Of a DNA stretch of 11,407 nucleotides, positions 4,991 through 11,407 are shown piece by piece; positions within the stretch are counted from its first letter, which is position 1, and each line of letters opens with the position of its first letter. Position numbers and translations under genes: made by a program. The notes beneath the pieces are model-generated. The model saw only the letters and a program-made list of their open reading frames with translations. It did not search any database and was not told the origin of the DNA. This DNA is from an uncultured Erysipelotrichaceae bacterium (lineage in GTDB: Bacteria; Bacillota_I; Bacilli_A; Erysipelotrichales; Erysipelotrichaceae): the NCBI GenBank assembly GCA_902782505.1, contig CACZNO010000114.1, positions 1 through 11,407 on the forward strand. The letters run 5' to 3'.

Positions 4991-5002
4991 GGGTATATAC
5001 CC
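4991..5002 (+). repeat. Perfect 12-bp palindrome upstream of lepB
   Basis: GGGTATATACCC is its own reverse complement. It lies between the rplS terminator T-tract and the -10-like box of lepB, at the place where a -35 region or an operator would sit. It may be a binding site for a dimeric regulator; that function is inferred from symmetry and position only. Confidence 0.4.
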
Positions 5003-5018
5003 GAAGGGAAATTTGAAG

Positions 5019-5024
5019 TAAAAT
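5019..5024 (+). promoter_or_regulatory. -10-like box of lepB placed for leaderless transcription
   Basis: TAAAAT matches 5 of 6 bases of a -10 box and ends 6 bases before the lepB ATG, so the predicted start is the A of ATG 5031. No good -35 box and no TG extension are visible, so the promoter call is weak. It is supported by the lack of a usable Shine-Dalgarno for lepB and by the terminator directly upstream. Confidence 0.3.
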
Positions 5025-5030
5025 AGGCGT

Positions 5031-5591
5031 ATGGAAAACAAGAAAAGCAAGTTTTGGGCAGAAGTATGGGACTTCGCGAAGACGATCATCATCACGGTGA
5101 TCTGCGCGCTTCTTTTTACGAAGTTTGTTGCGTCTCCGGTCGAAGTCGACGGTTCCAGCATGTACCCGACCCTGGTGGACGGGCAGCGTGCTTTTTCCGG
5201 CATCCTCACCCGTAAGATAAACGGCATCAAGAGGTTTCAGATTGTAACTGCGTACCTCGAAGCGCGGGATGAACTGATCGTCAAAAGAGTCATCGGATTA
5301 CCGGGGGAAACTTTGGAGATCCGTGACGACGTGCTGTATATCAACGGAGAGCCGGTGGAACAGGCGTTTTTAAATGAAGACTATATGCGCCAGGATATGC
5401 AGGCGTACGGAAGAGACTATTTTACCGCCGATTTCGGACCGGTTACTTTGGGGGAGGATGAATACTTCATTATGGGGGACAACCGACCTCACAGCGCCGA
5501 TGCGCGCGTATTCGGCCCGTTTAAGGCAAGCGACATCAAGACGACCGGACTCTTTGTGTTCTGGCCGTTCTCCGATTTCGGAAGCAAATAA
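5031..5591 (+). CDS. lepB: Signal peptidase I
   Basis: This 186-residue type I signal peptidase, the size of Bacillus Sip enzymes, removes signal peptides from secreted proteins on the outer face of the membrane. One N-terminal transmembrane helix spans about residues 14-35. The catalytic Ser43 is in GSSMYPTL, and the general-base Lys85 is in ELIVKRVIGLPGE. The C-terminal box is GDNRPHSADARVFG. ATG 5031 is the only reasonable start: an in-frame stop (TAA 5019-5021) lies just upstream and the next Met is the one beside the catalytic Ser. The start lacks a good ribosome-binding site (only AGG 3 bases away). lepB between rplS and rbgA is seen in several Bacillota, where the signal peptidase sits inside this ribosome cluster. 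Confidence 0.96.
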   Translation: MENKKSKFWAEVWDFAKTIIITVICALLFTKFVASPVEVDGSSMYPTLVDGQRAFSGILTRKINGIKRFQIVTAYLEARDELIVKRVIGLPGETLEIRDDVLYINGEPVEQAFLNEDYMRQDMQAYGRDYFTADFGPVTLGEDEYFIMGDNRPHSADARVFGPFKASDIKTTGLFVFWPFSDFGSK

Positions 5592-5605
5592 CAGAAAGGA
5601 ATCCC

Positions 5606-6463
5606 ATGAGCGAGACCAACAAGACGATCCATTGGTTCCCCGGACATATGGCGAAAGCCAACCGGGAAATGAAGGAACAGATCAAATCCGTCGATCTGAT
5701 CATCGAAGTCCGCGACGCGCGGATTCCTTTTTCTTCGGCCAATCCGGATCTCGATAAACTGGCGCCGGGAAAGCCCCGGATCATATTGCTGAATAAGGAC
5801 GACAAGGCGGATCCGAAAATGACCGAAGCCTGGGAAAAAGCGCTGGCAAGGGAAAACACAATCGTGATCGCGGTTAACGCATTGAACGAAAACATTAAAA
5901 ACACCGTATATAAAGCAGCCAAGGAACTGGCCAAGCCGCGCATTGAACGGCAGATCCGCAAAGGCATGAAGCCCACGCCCATCAAAGCAATGGTAGTAGG
6001 GATCCCCAACGCGGGAAAGTCCACCGTCATCAACAGTATCTCCCGCAAGAAGATCGCCGTAACGGCGGATCATCCCGGCGTTACGAAGAAAGTCACCTGG
6101 ATCAAAGCGGCGGAGGATTTCTATCTGCTGGATACGCCGGGAGTTCTATGGCCGAAAATCGACGATTCTTCCGTCGGCCTTCGTCTGGCGATTACCGGCG
6201 CGATCCGGGACGAAGTTCTTCCGCTGGACGAAATCGTTTCCTTCGCGGTCTCCTATCTTCTGGAAAACCATAAGGAGGACTTCCTTGAAAGATATTCCAT
6301 CGAAGAACCGGACGGATACGAAGACGCAATCCGTAAAATCGGTACTTCCAAAGGCTTTTTATCGCAGGGAGGAGCCGTGGATGAATTACGGGTCAAGAAA
6401 AATCTGATCAAGGACATCCGCACCGAAAAGATCGGAAGGATCACCTGGGAGAAACCCCAATGA
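5606..6463 (+). CDS. rbgA: Ribosome biogenesis GTPase RbgA (YlqF)
   Basis: This 285-residue protein is a circularly permuted GTPase needed for late 50S assembly. The order of motifs shows the permutation: G4 NKDD (63-66) comes before G1 GIPNAGKST (132-140) and G3 DTPGV (176-180). The N-terminal HWFPGHMAKANREM is the YlqF/YawG signature and DARIPFSSANP follows it. The C-terminal domain (about 200-285) ends GRITWEKPQ. AAAGGAA precedes ATG 5606, which is 14 bases after the lepB stop, so both are probably co-transcribed. It overlaps rnhB by 4 bases (ATGA). Confidence 0.97.
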   Translation: MSETNKTIHWFPGHMAKANREMKEQIKSVDLIIEVRDARIPFSSANPDLDKLAPGKPRIILLNKDDKADPKMTEAWEKALARENTIVIAVNALNENIKNTVYKAAKELAKPRIERQIRKGMKPTPIKAMVVGIPNAGKSTVINSISRKKIAVTADHPGVTKKVTWIKAAEDFYLLDTPGVLWPKIDDSSVGLRLAITGAIRDEVLPLDEIVSFAVSYLLENHKEDFLERYSIEEPDGYEDAIRKIGTSKGFLSQGGAVDELRVKKNLIKDIRTEKIGRITWEKPQ

Positions 6464-7080
6464 GCGCCGGGAATTCCTATGAACTGGAAGCCTGGAAGAA
6501 TCACAAGACAATTCTGGGTATGGATGAAGCCGGCAGGGGACCTTTGGCCGGACCGTTGGTCGTAGCGGGAGTGATTTTACCGGAAGGGTTTGCGATGGAG
6601 AATCTGGACGATTCCAAAAAACTGACCGAAAAGACCCGCGCGAAACTCTATCCGCAGATTTTGAAGGAAGCTCTCTGGCATGCGATTGAGATTGTTTCGC
6701 CGGAAGAGATCGACCGTTACGATATATATCACGCGACGCAAAAGGCAATGGAACGGATCGCCTTGAAGGCACCCGCGGATTATGTGCTGACCGACGCGAT
6801 GCCGCTCACGGTCAATGTTAAACACAAAAGTCTTATCAAGGGGGATCATCTCAGCATCTCCATCTCCGCCGCGAGTATTCTGGCGAAGGTTACGCGGGAT
6901 GAAATCATGTATTGTTACGACAGACTGTATCCGCAATACGGTTTTGCGAATCATAAAGGGTATCCCACAAAAGATCATCTTTCCAAGATGGAGGAGTTCG
7001 GATTATTGCCGATCTACCGGAATTCTTACGCCCCGGTAAGGAAATTCAGGGAATTTCAGCTTTTCCTGCGTATAGAATAA
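6460..7080 (+). CDS. rnhB: Ribonuclease HII
   Basis: This 206-residue RNase HII cleaves the RNA strand of RNA-DNA hybrids and starts ribonucleotide excision repair. The signature GMDEAGRGPLAGPLVVAGV holds the catalytic Asp22 and Glu23 and the GRG motif. Asp112 in YVLTDAMPL and Asp147 in SILAKVTRDE complete the carboxylate set, and KGDHLSISISAASI is the usual substrate loop. YPQYGFANHKGYPTKDH matches the C-terminal family block. Its length is like E. coli RNase HII and shorter than B. subtilis RnhB, so it lacks the N-terminal extension of the latter. ATG 6460 overlaps the rbgA stop as ATGA. Confidence 0.97.
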   Translation: MSAGNSYELEAWKNHKTILGMDEAGRGPLAGPLVVAGVILPEGFAMENLDDSKKLTEKTRAKLYPQILKEALWHAIEIVSPEEIDRYDIYHATQKAMERIALKAPADYVLTDAMPLTVNVKHKSLIKGDHLSISISAASILAKVTRDEIMYCYDRLYPQYGFANHKGYPTKDHLSKMEEFGLLPIYRNSYAPVRKFREFQLFLRIE

Positions 7081-7081
7081 T

Positions 7082-7813
7082 GTGGGAACCAACAGAGAAG
7101 CACTATATTATTACACTGTGAAATACCGCGGGAACTACCGCCGGATCCAGCAGGCTGTATTATCCAGAGAACCGTACGAATCCGTTTACGATCCGGTTTC
7201 TTTTCTTTGTATCGGCGATCCGGAATATCCGGCGGAGTTTTACCGGTTGAAATCTCCGCCGCGGATCGTATTCTATGAAGGCGATTTGTCGCTGCTGAAA
7301 ACACGGAAGATCGCTATCGTCGGGAGCCGTATTCAAAGCGATTACGGGAAAACAATCACTGCCGGGATCGCAAGCGAAGCCGGAAAACGGTATACGGTTG
7401 TTTCCGGTATGGCGAAAGGCACCGACGCCATAGCCCAATCGCATGCAGAAAGGACAATTGGGATCCTGGGCAACGGATTGGATGTCGTTTATCCCAAGTG
7501 CAACGCCGCCTTATATTACAAAGTGCGACGGGAAGGTCTTTTATTGAGCGAATATCCTCCGGCGGTTTCACCCAGCAGAGAAGCGTTTCCGTTTCGTAAC
7601 CGCCTGATTGCAGCTTTGGGAGAAAAACTGATCGTACCTTCCTGCCGGATCAAAGGAGGCACTTTGACGACGGTCAACGCTGCGCTGGAATTAGGAAAAG
7701 AAGTAATCACCGTACCGTATCCGATTGATGACTTAACGGGAGACGGATGTAACCGGCTGATCCGCGACGGAGCGGAGTTTCTCGTGTCTTTGGAAGATGT
7801 TGCGGATTTATAA
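7082..7813 (+). CDS. dprA: DNA processing protein DprA (short form)
   Basis: This 243-residue protein loads RecA on incoming single-stranded DNA during transformation. The Rossmann-like DprA domain is clear: RKIAIVGSRIQSDYGK (about 76-91), VVSGMAKGTDAIAQSHA, TIGILGNGLDVVYPK, FPFRNRLIAAL and IKGGTLTTVNAALELGKEV, ending GCNRLIRDGAEFLVSLEDV. The usual PG after VITV reads VPYPIDDL. The N-terminal region is short (about 70 residues) and no C-terminal winged-helix domain follows. Start is GTG 7082: an in-frame TAG (7073-7075) lies just upstream and there is no good ribosome-binding site. Since it begins one base after the rnhB TAA, translation is probably coupled. With comG it indicates natural-competence capacity, not proof of it. 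Confidence 0.92.
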   Translation: MGTNREALYYYTVKYRGNYRRIQQAVLSREPYESVYDPVSFLCIGDPEYPAEFYRLKSPPRIVFYEGDLSLLKTRKIAIVGSRIQSDYGKTITAGIASEAGKRYTVVSGMAKGTDAIAQSHAERTIGILGNGLDVVYPKCNAALYYKVRREGLLLSEYPPAVSPSREAFPFRNRLIAALGEKLIVPSCRIKGGTLTTVNAALELGKEVITVPYPIDDLTGDGCNRLIRDGAEFLVSLEDVADL

Positions 7814-7842
7814 TTGACATTTATATGGTTTACGGTTAAAAA
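7814..7842 (+). promoter_or_regulatory. Probable promoter of topA-trmFO-xerC
   Basis: A perfect -35 box TTGACA (7814-7819) directly follows the dprA stop. TAAAAA (7837-7842), a 4 of 6 -10 match, lies 17 bases further on. Start near 7849 would leave about 20 bases to topA, including AGAAGGAG (7853-7860). The weak -10 makes the exact start uncertain. Confidence 0.6.
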
Positions 7843-7868
7843 TTTTTGTACAAGAAGGAGTGATGACT

Positions 7869-9887
7869 ATGAAAGGTTTGGTAATCGTCGAGTCACCGGC
7901 AAAGTCCAAAACAATCGGGAAATATCTCGGGAAGGACTATACCGTTACCGCCAGCATCGGACATATCTGCGATCTGGCAACGACCGGTCCCGGAGGACTC
8001 GGCATTGACGTCGAACATGATTTCACACCGACCTACGCTATAAATAAAGATAAGAAGAATATCGTCAAGGAACTGAAGGATCTTTCTTCCAAAGCGGACG
8101 TGACCTATCTCGCAACGGACCCGGACCGGGAAGGCGAAGCGATTTCCTGGCATCTGGCCAGAGAGCTCGGCTTGGATCCTGAAGCATTGACCAGGGTAGA
8201 ATTCCATGAAATCACGAAAAAAGCGGTCACCAACGCGTTTGAGAATCCGCGCAAGATCGACATGGATCTGGTGAAATCGCAGGAAAGCCGCCGGGTTCTT
8301 GACCGTATTCTCGGATTTAAATTATCCAAACTTCTCAACAACAAAATCAAATCGAAATCTGCCGGACGGGTTCAGTCGGTTGCGCTGAAACTGATCGTGG
8401 ACCGGGAAAAGGAAATCAAGGCGTTCAAGCCGGAAGAATACTGGACTGTGCAGGCAAAATTCGAAAAAGACGGTATGGCATTTGACGCGGATCTGACCAA
8501 AGCCAACGGAGAAAAGCCGCATATCGCCAATAAGGAGGAAGCGGACCGCGTGATTGCGGAAAGCGTGAATCCGTTTACCGTGATCTCCGCGGAGGAAAAA
8601 GTCAAAAACAAGAAACCGCATCTGGTATTTACGACCTCCACGCTGCAGCAGGAAGCCAGCACCAAGCTCGGTTTCGCGGTCAAGCGTACGATGCGCACCG
8701 CGCAAAGCCTGTATGAAGGCGTATCGATCGGCGGCGATCTGACCGGTTTGATTACGTATATGCGCACCGATTCCACGCGTCTTTCGCCGGAGTTCATGGC
8801 GGCTGCGAAGGAATTCATCGTAAACCGTTACGGCAAACAGTACACCGGCTATTACCGGCAGAAAAACGATTCCAACGCGCAGGACGCTCATGAAGGCATC
8901 CGTCCGGCGCACATTGAATACGTACCGGAAGAGATCAAAGATTCTCTGACCTCCGATCAGTACAAGCTTTACCGGTTTATTTACTACAGAACTCTGGCCG
9001 CCCTGATGGCGGATGCGAAAAACTCTGTCACCAACATTCTCTTAAACACCGGCGCGTATGAATACACCGCGCAGGGTCATACCCAGGTGTTTGACGGGTA
9101 TCTGAAAGTCTATGCGGAATATGAGGCATCCAAGGATGTAGTATTGCCGAAAATCACGGAAAACGATCTTCTGGACGCGAAAAAAGTGGAAGGCGAACAA
9201 CACTTCACCGAACCGCCGCAGCGCTATACCGAAGCCCGTTTAGTCAAGGAAATGGAGAAAAACGGTATCGGCCGTCCTTCGACCTATGCGGATATCATCG
9301 ACAAGATCCAGTCCCGCGGATACGTGGAACTGAAGAAACCGAACGATAACTCCAAGACGAAGGTTTTCATTCCGACCGAACAGGGGGAACTCACCAGCGG
9401 TAAACTCGATGAATTCTTCAAGGATATGATCAATGTCAAATACACTGCGAAGATGGAAGACTCCCTGGATGAAATCGCGGAAGGAAAGATGGATCACGTT
9501 TCGTTTGAACGGGATTTCTATAACAAGCTGATGCCGCTGCTGGATAACGCGTATAAGAACATGGAAAAGAAAGAACCGGAGAAAACCGGGGAAGTATGCC
9601 CGGAATGCGGTAAGGAACTTGTGATCCGCGACGGAAGATTCGGTAAATTCATTTCCTGCAGCGGCTATCCGGATTGCAAGTATCATCGTCCTCTGGAAGA
9701 GAAAAAGAAAACGGAAACGATCGAACTGGAGGAGACGTGTCCGGAATGCGGAGCAAAACTGCTTAAACGCAAGAGCCGCTACGGAAACTGGTTCATCGGC
9801 TGCAGCAATTTCCCGAAGTGCCGGTATATCCGCAACGATGAATCCGAACCGAAGAAATATTATCCGAAAGGAAGAAAGAGGAAATAA
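7869..9887 (+). CDS. topA: DNA topoisomerase I (type IA)
   Basis: This 672-residue enzyme relaxes negative supercoils by passing one strand through a transient break. The Toprim domain starts KGLVIVESPAKSKTIGKYL (Glu8) and carries the metal-binding acids of DPDREGE (84-90). The catalytic Tyr297 is in LITYMRTDSTR. YTEARLVKEMEKNGIGRPST is the conserved hinge block. Two C-terminal four-cysteine zinc ribbons follow: C577/C580/C597/C603 and C624/C627/C645/C651, with a basic tail KGRKRK. It is slightly shorter than B. subtilis TopA. ATG 7869 is preferred because AGAAGGAG ends 8 bases before it; ATG 7863 and GTG 7860 are in frame but too close to the site. trmFO begins right after the stop. Confidence 0.98.
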   Translation: MKGLVIVESPAKSKTIGKYLGKDYTVTASIGHICDLATTGPGGLGIDVEHDFTPTYAINKDKKNIVKELKDLSSKADVTYLATDPDREGEAISWHLARELGLDPEALTRVEFHEITKKAVTNAFENPRKIDMDLVKSQESRRVLDRILGFKLSKLLNNKIKSKSAGRVQSVALKLIVDREKEIKAFKPEEYWTVQAKFEKDGMAFDADLTKANGEKPHIANKEEADRVIAESVNPFTVISAEEKVKNKKPHLVFTTSTLQQEASTKLGFAVKRTMRTAQSLYEGVSIGGDLTGLITYMRTDSTRLSPEFMAAAKEFIVNRYGKQYTGYYRQKNDSNAQDAHEGIRPAHIEYVPEEIKDSLTSDQYKLYRFIYYRTLAALMADAKNSVTNILLNTGAYEYTAQGHTQVFDGYLKVYAEYEASKDVVLPKITENDLLDAKKVEGEQHFTEPPQRYTEARLVKEMEKNGIGRPSTYADIIDKIQSRGYVELKKPNDNSKTKVFIPTEQGELTSGKLDEFFKDMINVKYTAKMEDSLDEIAEGKMDHVSFERDFYNKLMPLLDNAYKNMEKKEPEKTGEVCPECGKELVIRDGRFGKFISCSGYPDCKYHRPLEEKKKTETIELEETCPECGAKLLKRKSRYGNWFIGCSNFPKCRYIRNDESEPKKYYPKGRKRK

Positions 9888-11192
9888 ATGGAACAAGTCA
9901 TTGTGATCGGCGCCGGTTTAGCCGGTACGGAAGCCGCTTATCAAATTGCGAAGAGAGGAATTCCCGTTCGTCTTTATGAAATGCGTCCGACCAAAATGAC
10001 GCCGGCTCACAAGACGGAAAACTTCGGAGAGCTCGTCTGTTCGAATTCCTTACGGTCGGATCAGATCACCAACGCGGTAGGTCTTCTGAAAGAAGAAATG
10101 CGCCGGTTGGACAGTATCGTAATGAAAGCCGCGGAAGCTTCAAGGATTCCTTCCGGAAGCGCGCTGGCGGTAGACCGTGTTTTATTCTCGGAATATCTGA
10201 CCAAAGCCATGGAAGAGATGCCGTTGGTTGAAATCGTGCGGGAGGAAATCGGCGATATTCCGGAAGGTCCGGTAATCATCGCCACCGGTCCTTTGACTTC
10301 CGGATCTCTGGCGCATTGTATCAAACTGTATCTGCAGCATGACGGATTCTATTTCTATGACGCGGCTGCCCCGATCGTTACGGGGGATTCCATCAACATG
10401 GACCGTGTTTATCAGAAATCCCGCTACGAATACGGCGGAGACGATTTCCTGAACTGTCCGATGAACCGAGCGGAGTTTACAAGGTTTTACCGTGCATTGA
10501 TCACCGCCAAGACCGCGGAACTGCACGATTTTGAAAAGGAAGTGTTCTTTGAAGGATGCCTGCCGGTGGAAGTTATGGCCAAACGCGGAGAACAGACGCT
10601 GTTATTCGGACCGCTGAAACCGGTCGGACTGGAACTTCCCGACGGAAAACGCCCCTACGGTGTCGTTCAGCTTCGAAAAGAAAACAAAGAAGGCACCATG
10701 TACAACATGGTCGGTTTCCAGACCCATTTGAAATGGGGCGAACAGAAGCGCGTGTTCCGCATGATCCCGGGACTGGAAAACGCGGAATTCGTACGTTACG
10801 GTGTCATGCACCGCAATTCGTATATCAACGCGCCGAAGTTTCTCAAACCGACGTATGAGACGAAAATGCGCCCGGGCTTGTTCTTTGCGGGACAGTTTGC
10901 CGGTGTGGAAGGGTACGTTGAATCAGCGGGAAGCGGTTTGGTTGCCGGTATCAATATGGCCCGTTACATCAAAGGCGAGGAACAGATCGATTTCGGCGCG
11001 GATACGATGCTGGGGGCGATGGCGAACTATATCACCACCGCAAATCCCGCCTCGTTCCAGCCGATGAATGCGAACTGGGGAATTTTCCGTTCGGAATGCG
11101 ACAAACAGGACCCGAAGAAAAAGGAAAAAGACGCTGCCAAGGCCCTGGAAAATATTGAAAAGATCAAAACGGAATTCTTATGCGGGAACTGA
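9888..11192 (+). CDS. trmFO: Methylenetetrahydrofolate-tRNA-(uracil54-C5)-methyltransferase TrmFO
   Basis: This 434-residue flavoprotein, also called Gid, makes ribothymidine at U54 of the T-loop, using methylenetetrahydrofolate and FADH2. The N-terminal dinucleotide-binding motif is [12 protein letters not shown] (G8, G10, G13). [15 protein letters not shown] and [13 protein letters not shown] carry the conserved Cys51, and [14 protein letters not shown] carries Cys224, matching the two catalytic-site cysteines of the family. The FAD-binding C-terminal block is [21 protein letters not shown]. Length equals the B. subtilis protein (about 435). The ATG touches the topA stop, with AGAGG upstream, and the end overlaps xerC by 13 bases; topA-trmFO-xerC is a conserved Bacillota order. 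Confidence 0.98.
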   Translation: MEQVIVIGAGLAGTEAAYQIAKRGIPVRLYEMRPTKMTPAHKTENFGELVCSNSLRSDQITNAVGLLKEEMRRLDSIVMKAAEASRIPSGSALAVDRVLFSEYLTKAMEEMPLVEIVREEIGDIPEGPVIIATGPLTSGSLAHCIKLYLQHDGFYFYDAAAPIVTGDSINMDRVYQKSRYEYGGDDFLNCPMNRAEFTRFYRALITAKTAELHDFEKEVFFEGCLPVEVMAKRGEQTLLFGPLKPVGLELPDGKRPYGVVQLRKENKEGTMYNMVGFQTHLKWGEQKRVFRMIPGLENAEFVRYGVMHRNSYINAPKFLKPTYETKMRPGLFFAGQFAGVEGYVESAGSGLVAGINMARYIKGEEQIDFGADTMLGAMANYITTANPASFQPMNANWGIFRSECDKQDPKKKEKDAAKALENIEKIKTEFLCGN

Positions 11193-11407
11193 TCGATGCG
11201 TTTTTAGACTATATGAGCCGCACAGCCAGCGGCTCTTCACACACAAGGGACGCATACCGGCGTGATCTTACACGGTACTTTGATTTTCTTTCATCCCAAG
11301 GTGTGGAAGATCCGAAGGAAGCGGATAAGTATACGGTCAACGAATATCTCTTGAAACTGCGCAGCGGTGAACTTACGGAAAAACAAATCGGGAAGCCCAC
11401 GCTGGCG
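11180..11407 (+). CDS. xerC: Tyrosine recombinase XerC, N-terminal part (3' end outside window)
   Basis: The frame from ATG 11180 stays open to the last base, giving 76 residues without a stop. [13 protein letters not shown], then [20 protein letters not shown] and VNEYLLKL, is the pattern of the N-terminal SAM-like core-binding domain of phage-integrase and Xer recombinases. XerC acts with XerD at dif to resolve chromosome dimers; the catalytic Arg and Tyr would lie beyond the window and cannot be checked. Its place after topA-trmFO is that of codV/xerC in B. subtilis, which favours XerC over another integrase. It overlaps the trmFO end by 13 bases, so it is probably translationally coupled. 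Confidence 0.85.
   Translation, partial: MRELIDAFLDYMSRTASGSSHTRDAYRRDLTRYFDFLSSQGVEDPKEADKYTVNEYLLKLRSGELTEKQIGKPTLA

Noticed and set aside
5489..6073. Two long overlapping minus-strand open frames opposite lepB and rbgA
   Set aside because: They run against well-conserved signal peptidase and GTPase motifs and overlap each other in different frames; they are products of codon bias in the real genes.
7041..7057. Inverted repeat GAAATTC-AGG-GAATTTC near the end of rnhB
   Set aside because: It is an AT-rich 7-bp stem within coding sequence for KFREF, with only a weak T-run after it; it is unlikely to terminate since dprA starts right behind.
9240..9896. Minus-strand open frame of 218 codons opposite the end of topA
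   Set aside because: The plus strand encodes the topoisomerase hinge block and two zinc ribbons here; the reverse translation is only hydrophobic low-information sequence.
100..11177. GAATTC occurs about 14 times, more than chance, with none seen between about 900 and 6470
   Set aside because: Most copies arise from GAA-TTC or GGA-ATT-C codon runs; no spacing or orientation pattern suggests a functional repeat.

Overview
The window reads as a core-genome segment from a member of the Bacillota, with roughly balanced base composition. All genes lie on the plus strand. The order rpsP-khpA-rimM-trmD-rplS-(lepB)-rbgA-rnhB-dprA-topA-trmFO-xerC is the one known from Bacillus and relatives. Protein details (short RNase HII, short DprA without a winged-helix tail, IPFVGAFI in RimM, an unusual EF-P) point away from Bacillus, perhaps to Erysipelotrichia-like lineages. 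That placement is an inference from protein style, not a search result.

Layout. Positions 1-1967 hold the distal part of a comG competence-pilus operon: the end of comGB, then comGC, comGD, comGE, comGF and comGG, the last five overlapping head to tail. An extended -10 promoter starts efp (2032-2595), which ends in an intrinsic terminator. The right arm of that terminator contains the probable -35 box of the next promoter. It drives rpsP, khpA, rimM and trmD, with a terminator-like hairpin between khpA and rimM. rplS has its own promoter, a folded leader resembling a ribosomal-protein autoregulatory leader, and a terminator. lepB follows after a perfect 12-bp palindrome and a -10-like box placed as for a leaderless transcript. 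rbgA, rnhB and dprA are tightly coupled downstream. topA has a promoter with a perfect -35 box and is joined to trmFO and to the 5' part of xerC, which runs off the window.

Functionally the window combines DNA uptake (ComG pseudopilus, DprA), translation and ribosome assembly (EF-P, S16, L19, RimM, RbgA, KhpA), tRNA modification (TrmD, TrmFO), protein export (LepB) and DNA topology or repair (RNase HII, TopA, XerC). I see no rRNA, tRNA, CRISPR array, insertion sequence, prophage or defence module.

No clearly new multi-gene system is visible. The strongest unusual signals are an EF-P whose tip loop has lost KPGKG and carries Met where the modified Lys normally sits, minor competence pilins with non-canonical processing or Glu5 positions, and several compact RNA or promoter structures between the housekeeping genes. 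No gene-free stretch exceeds about 120 bases.
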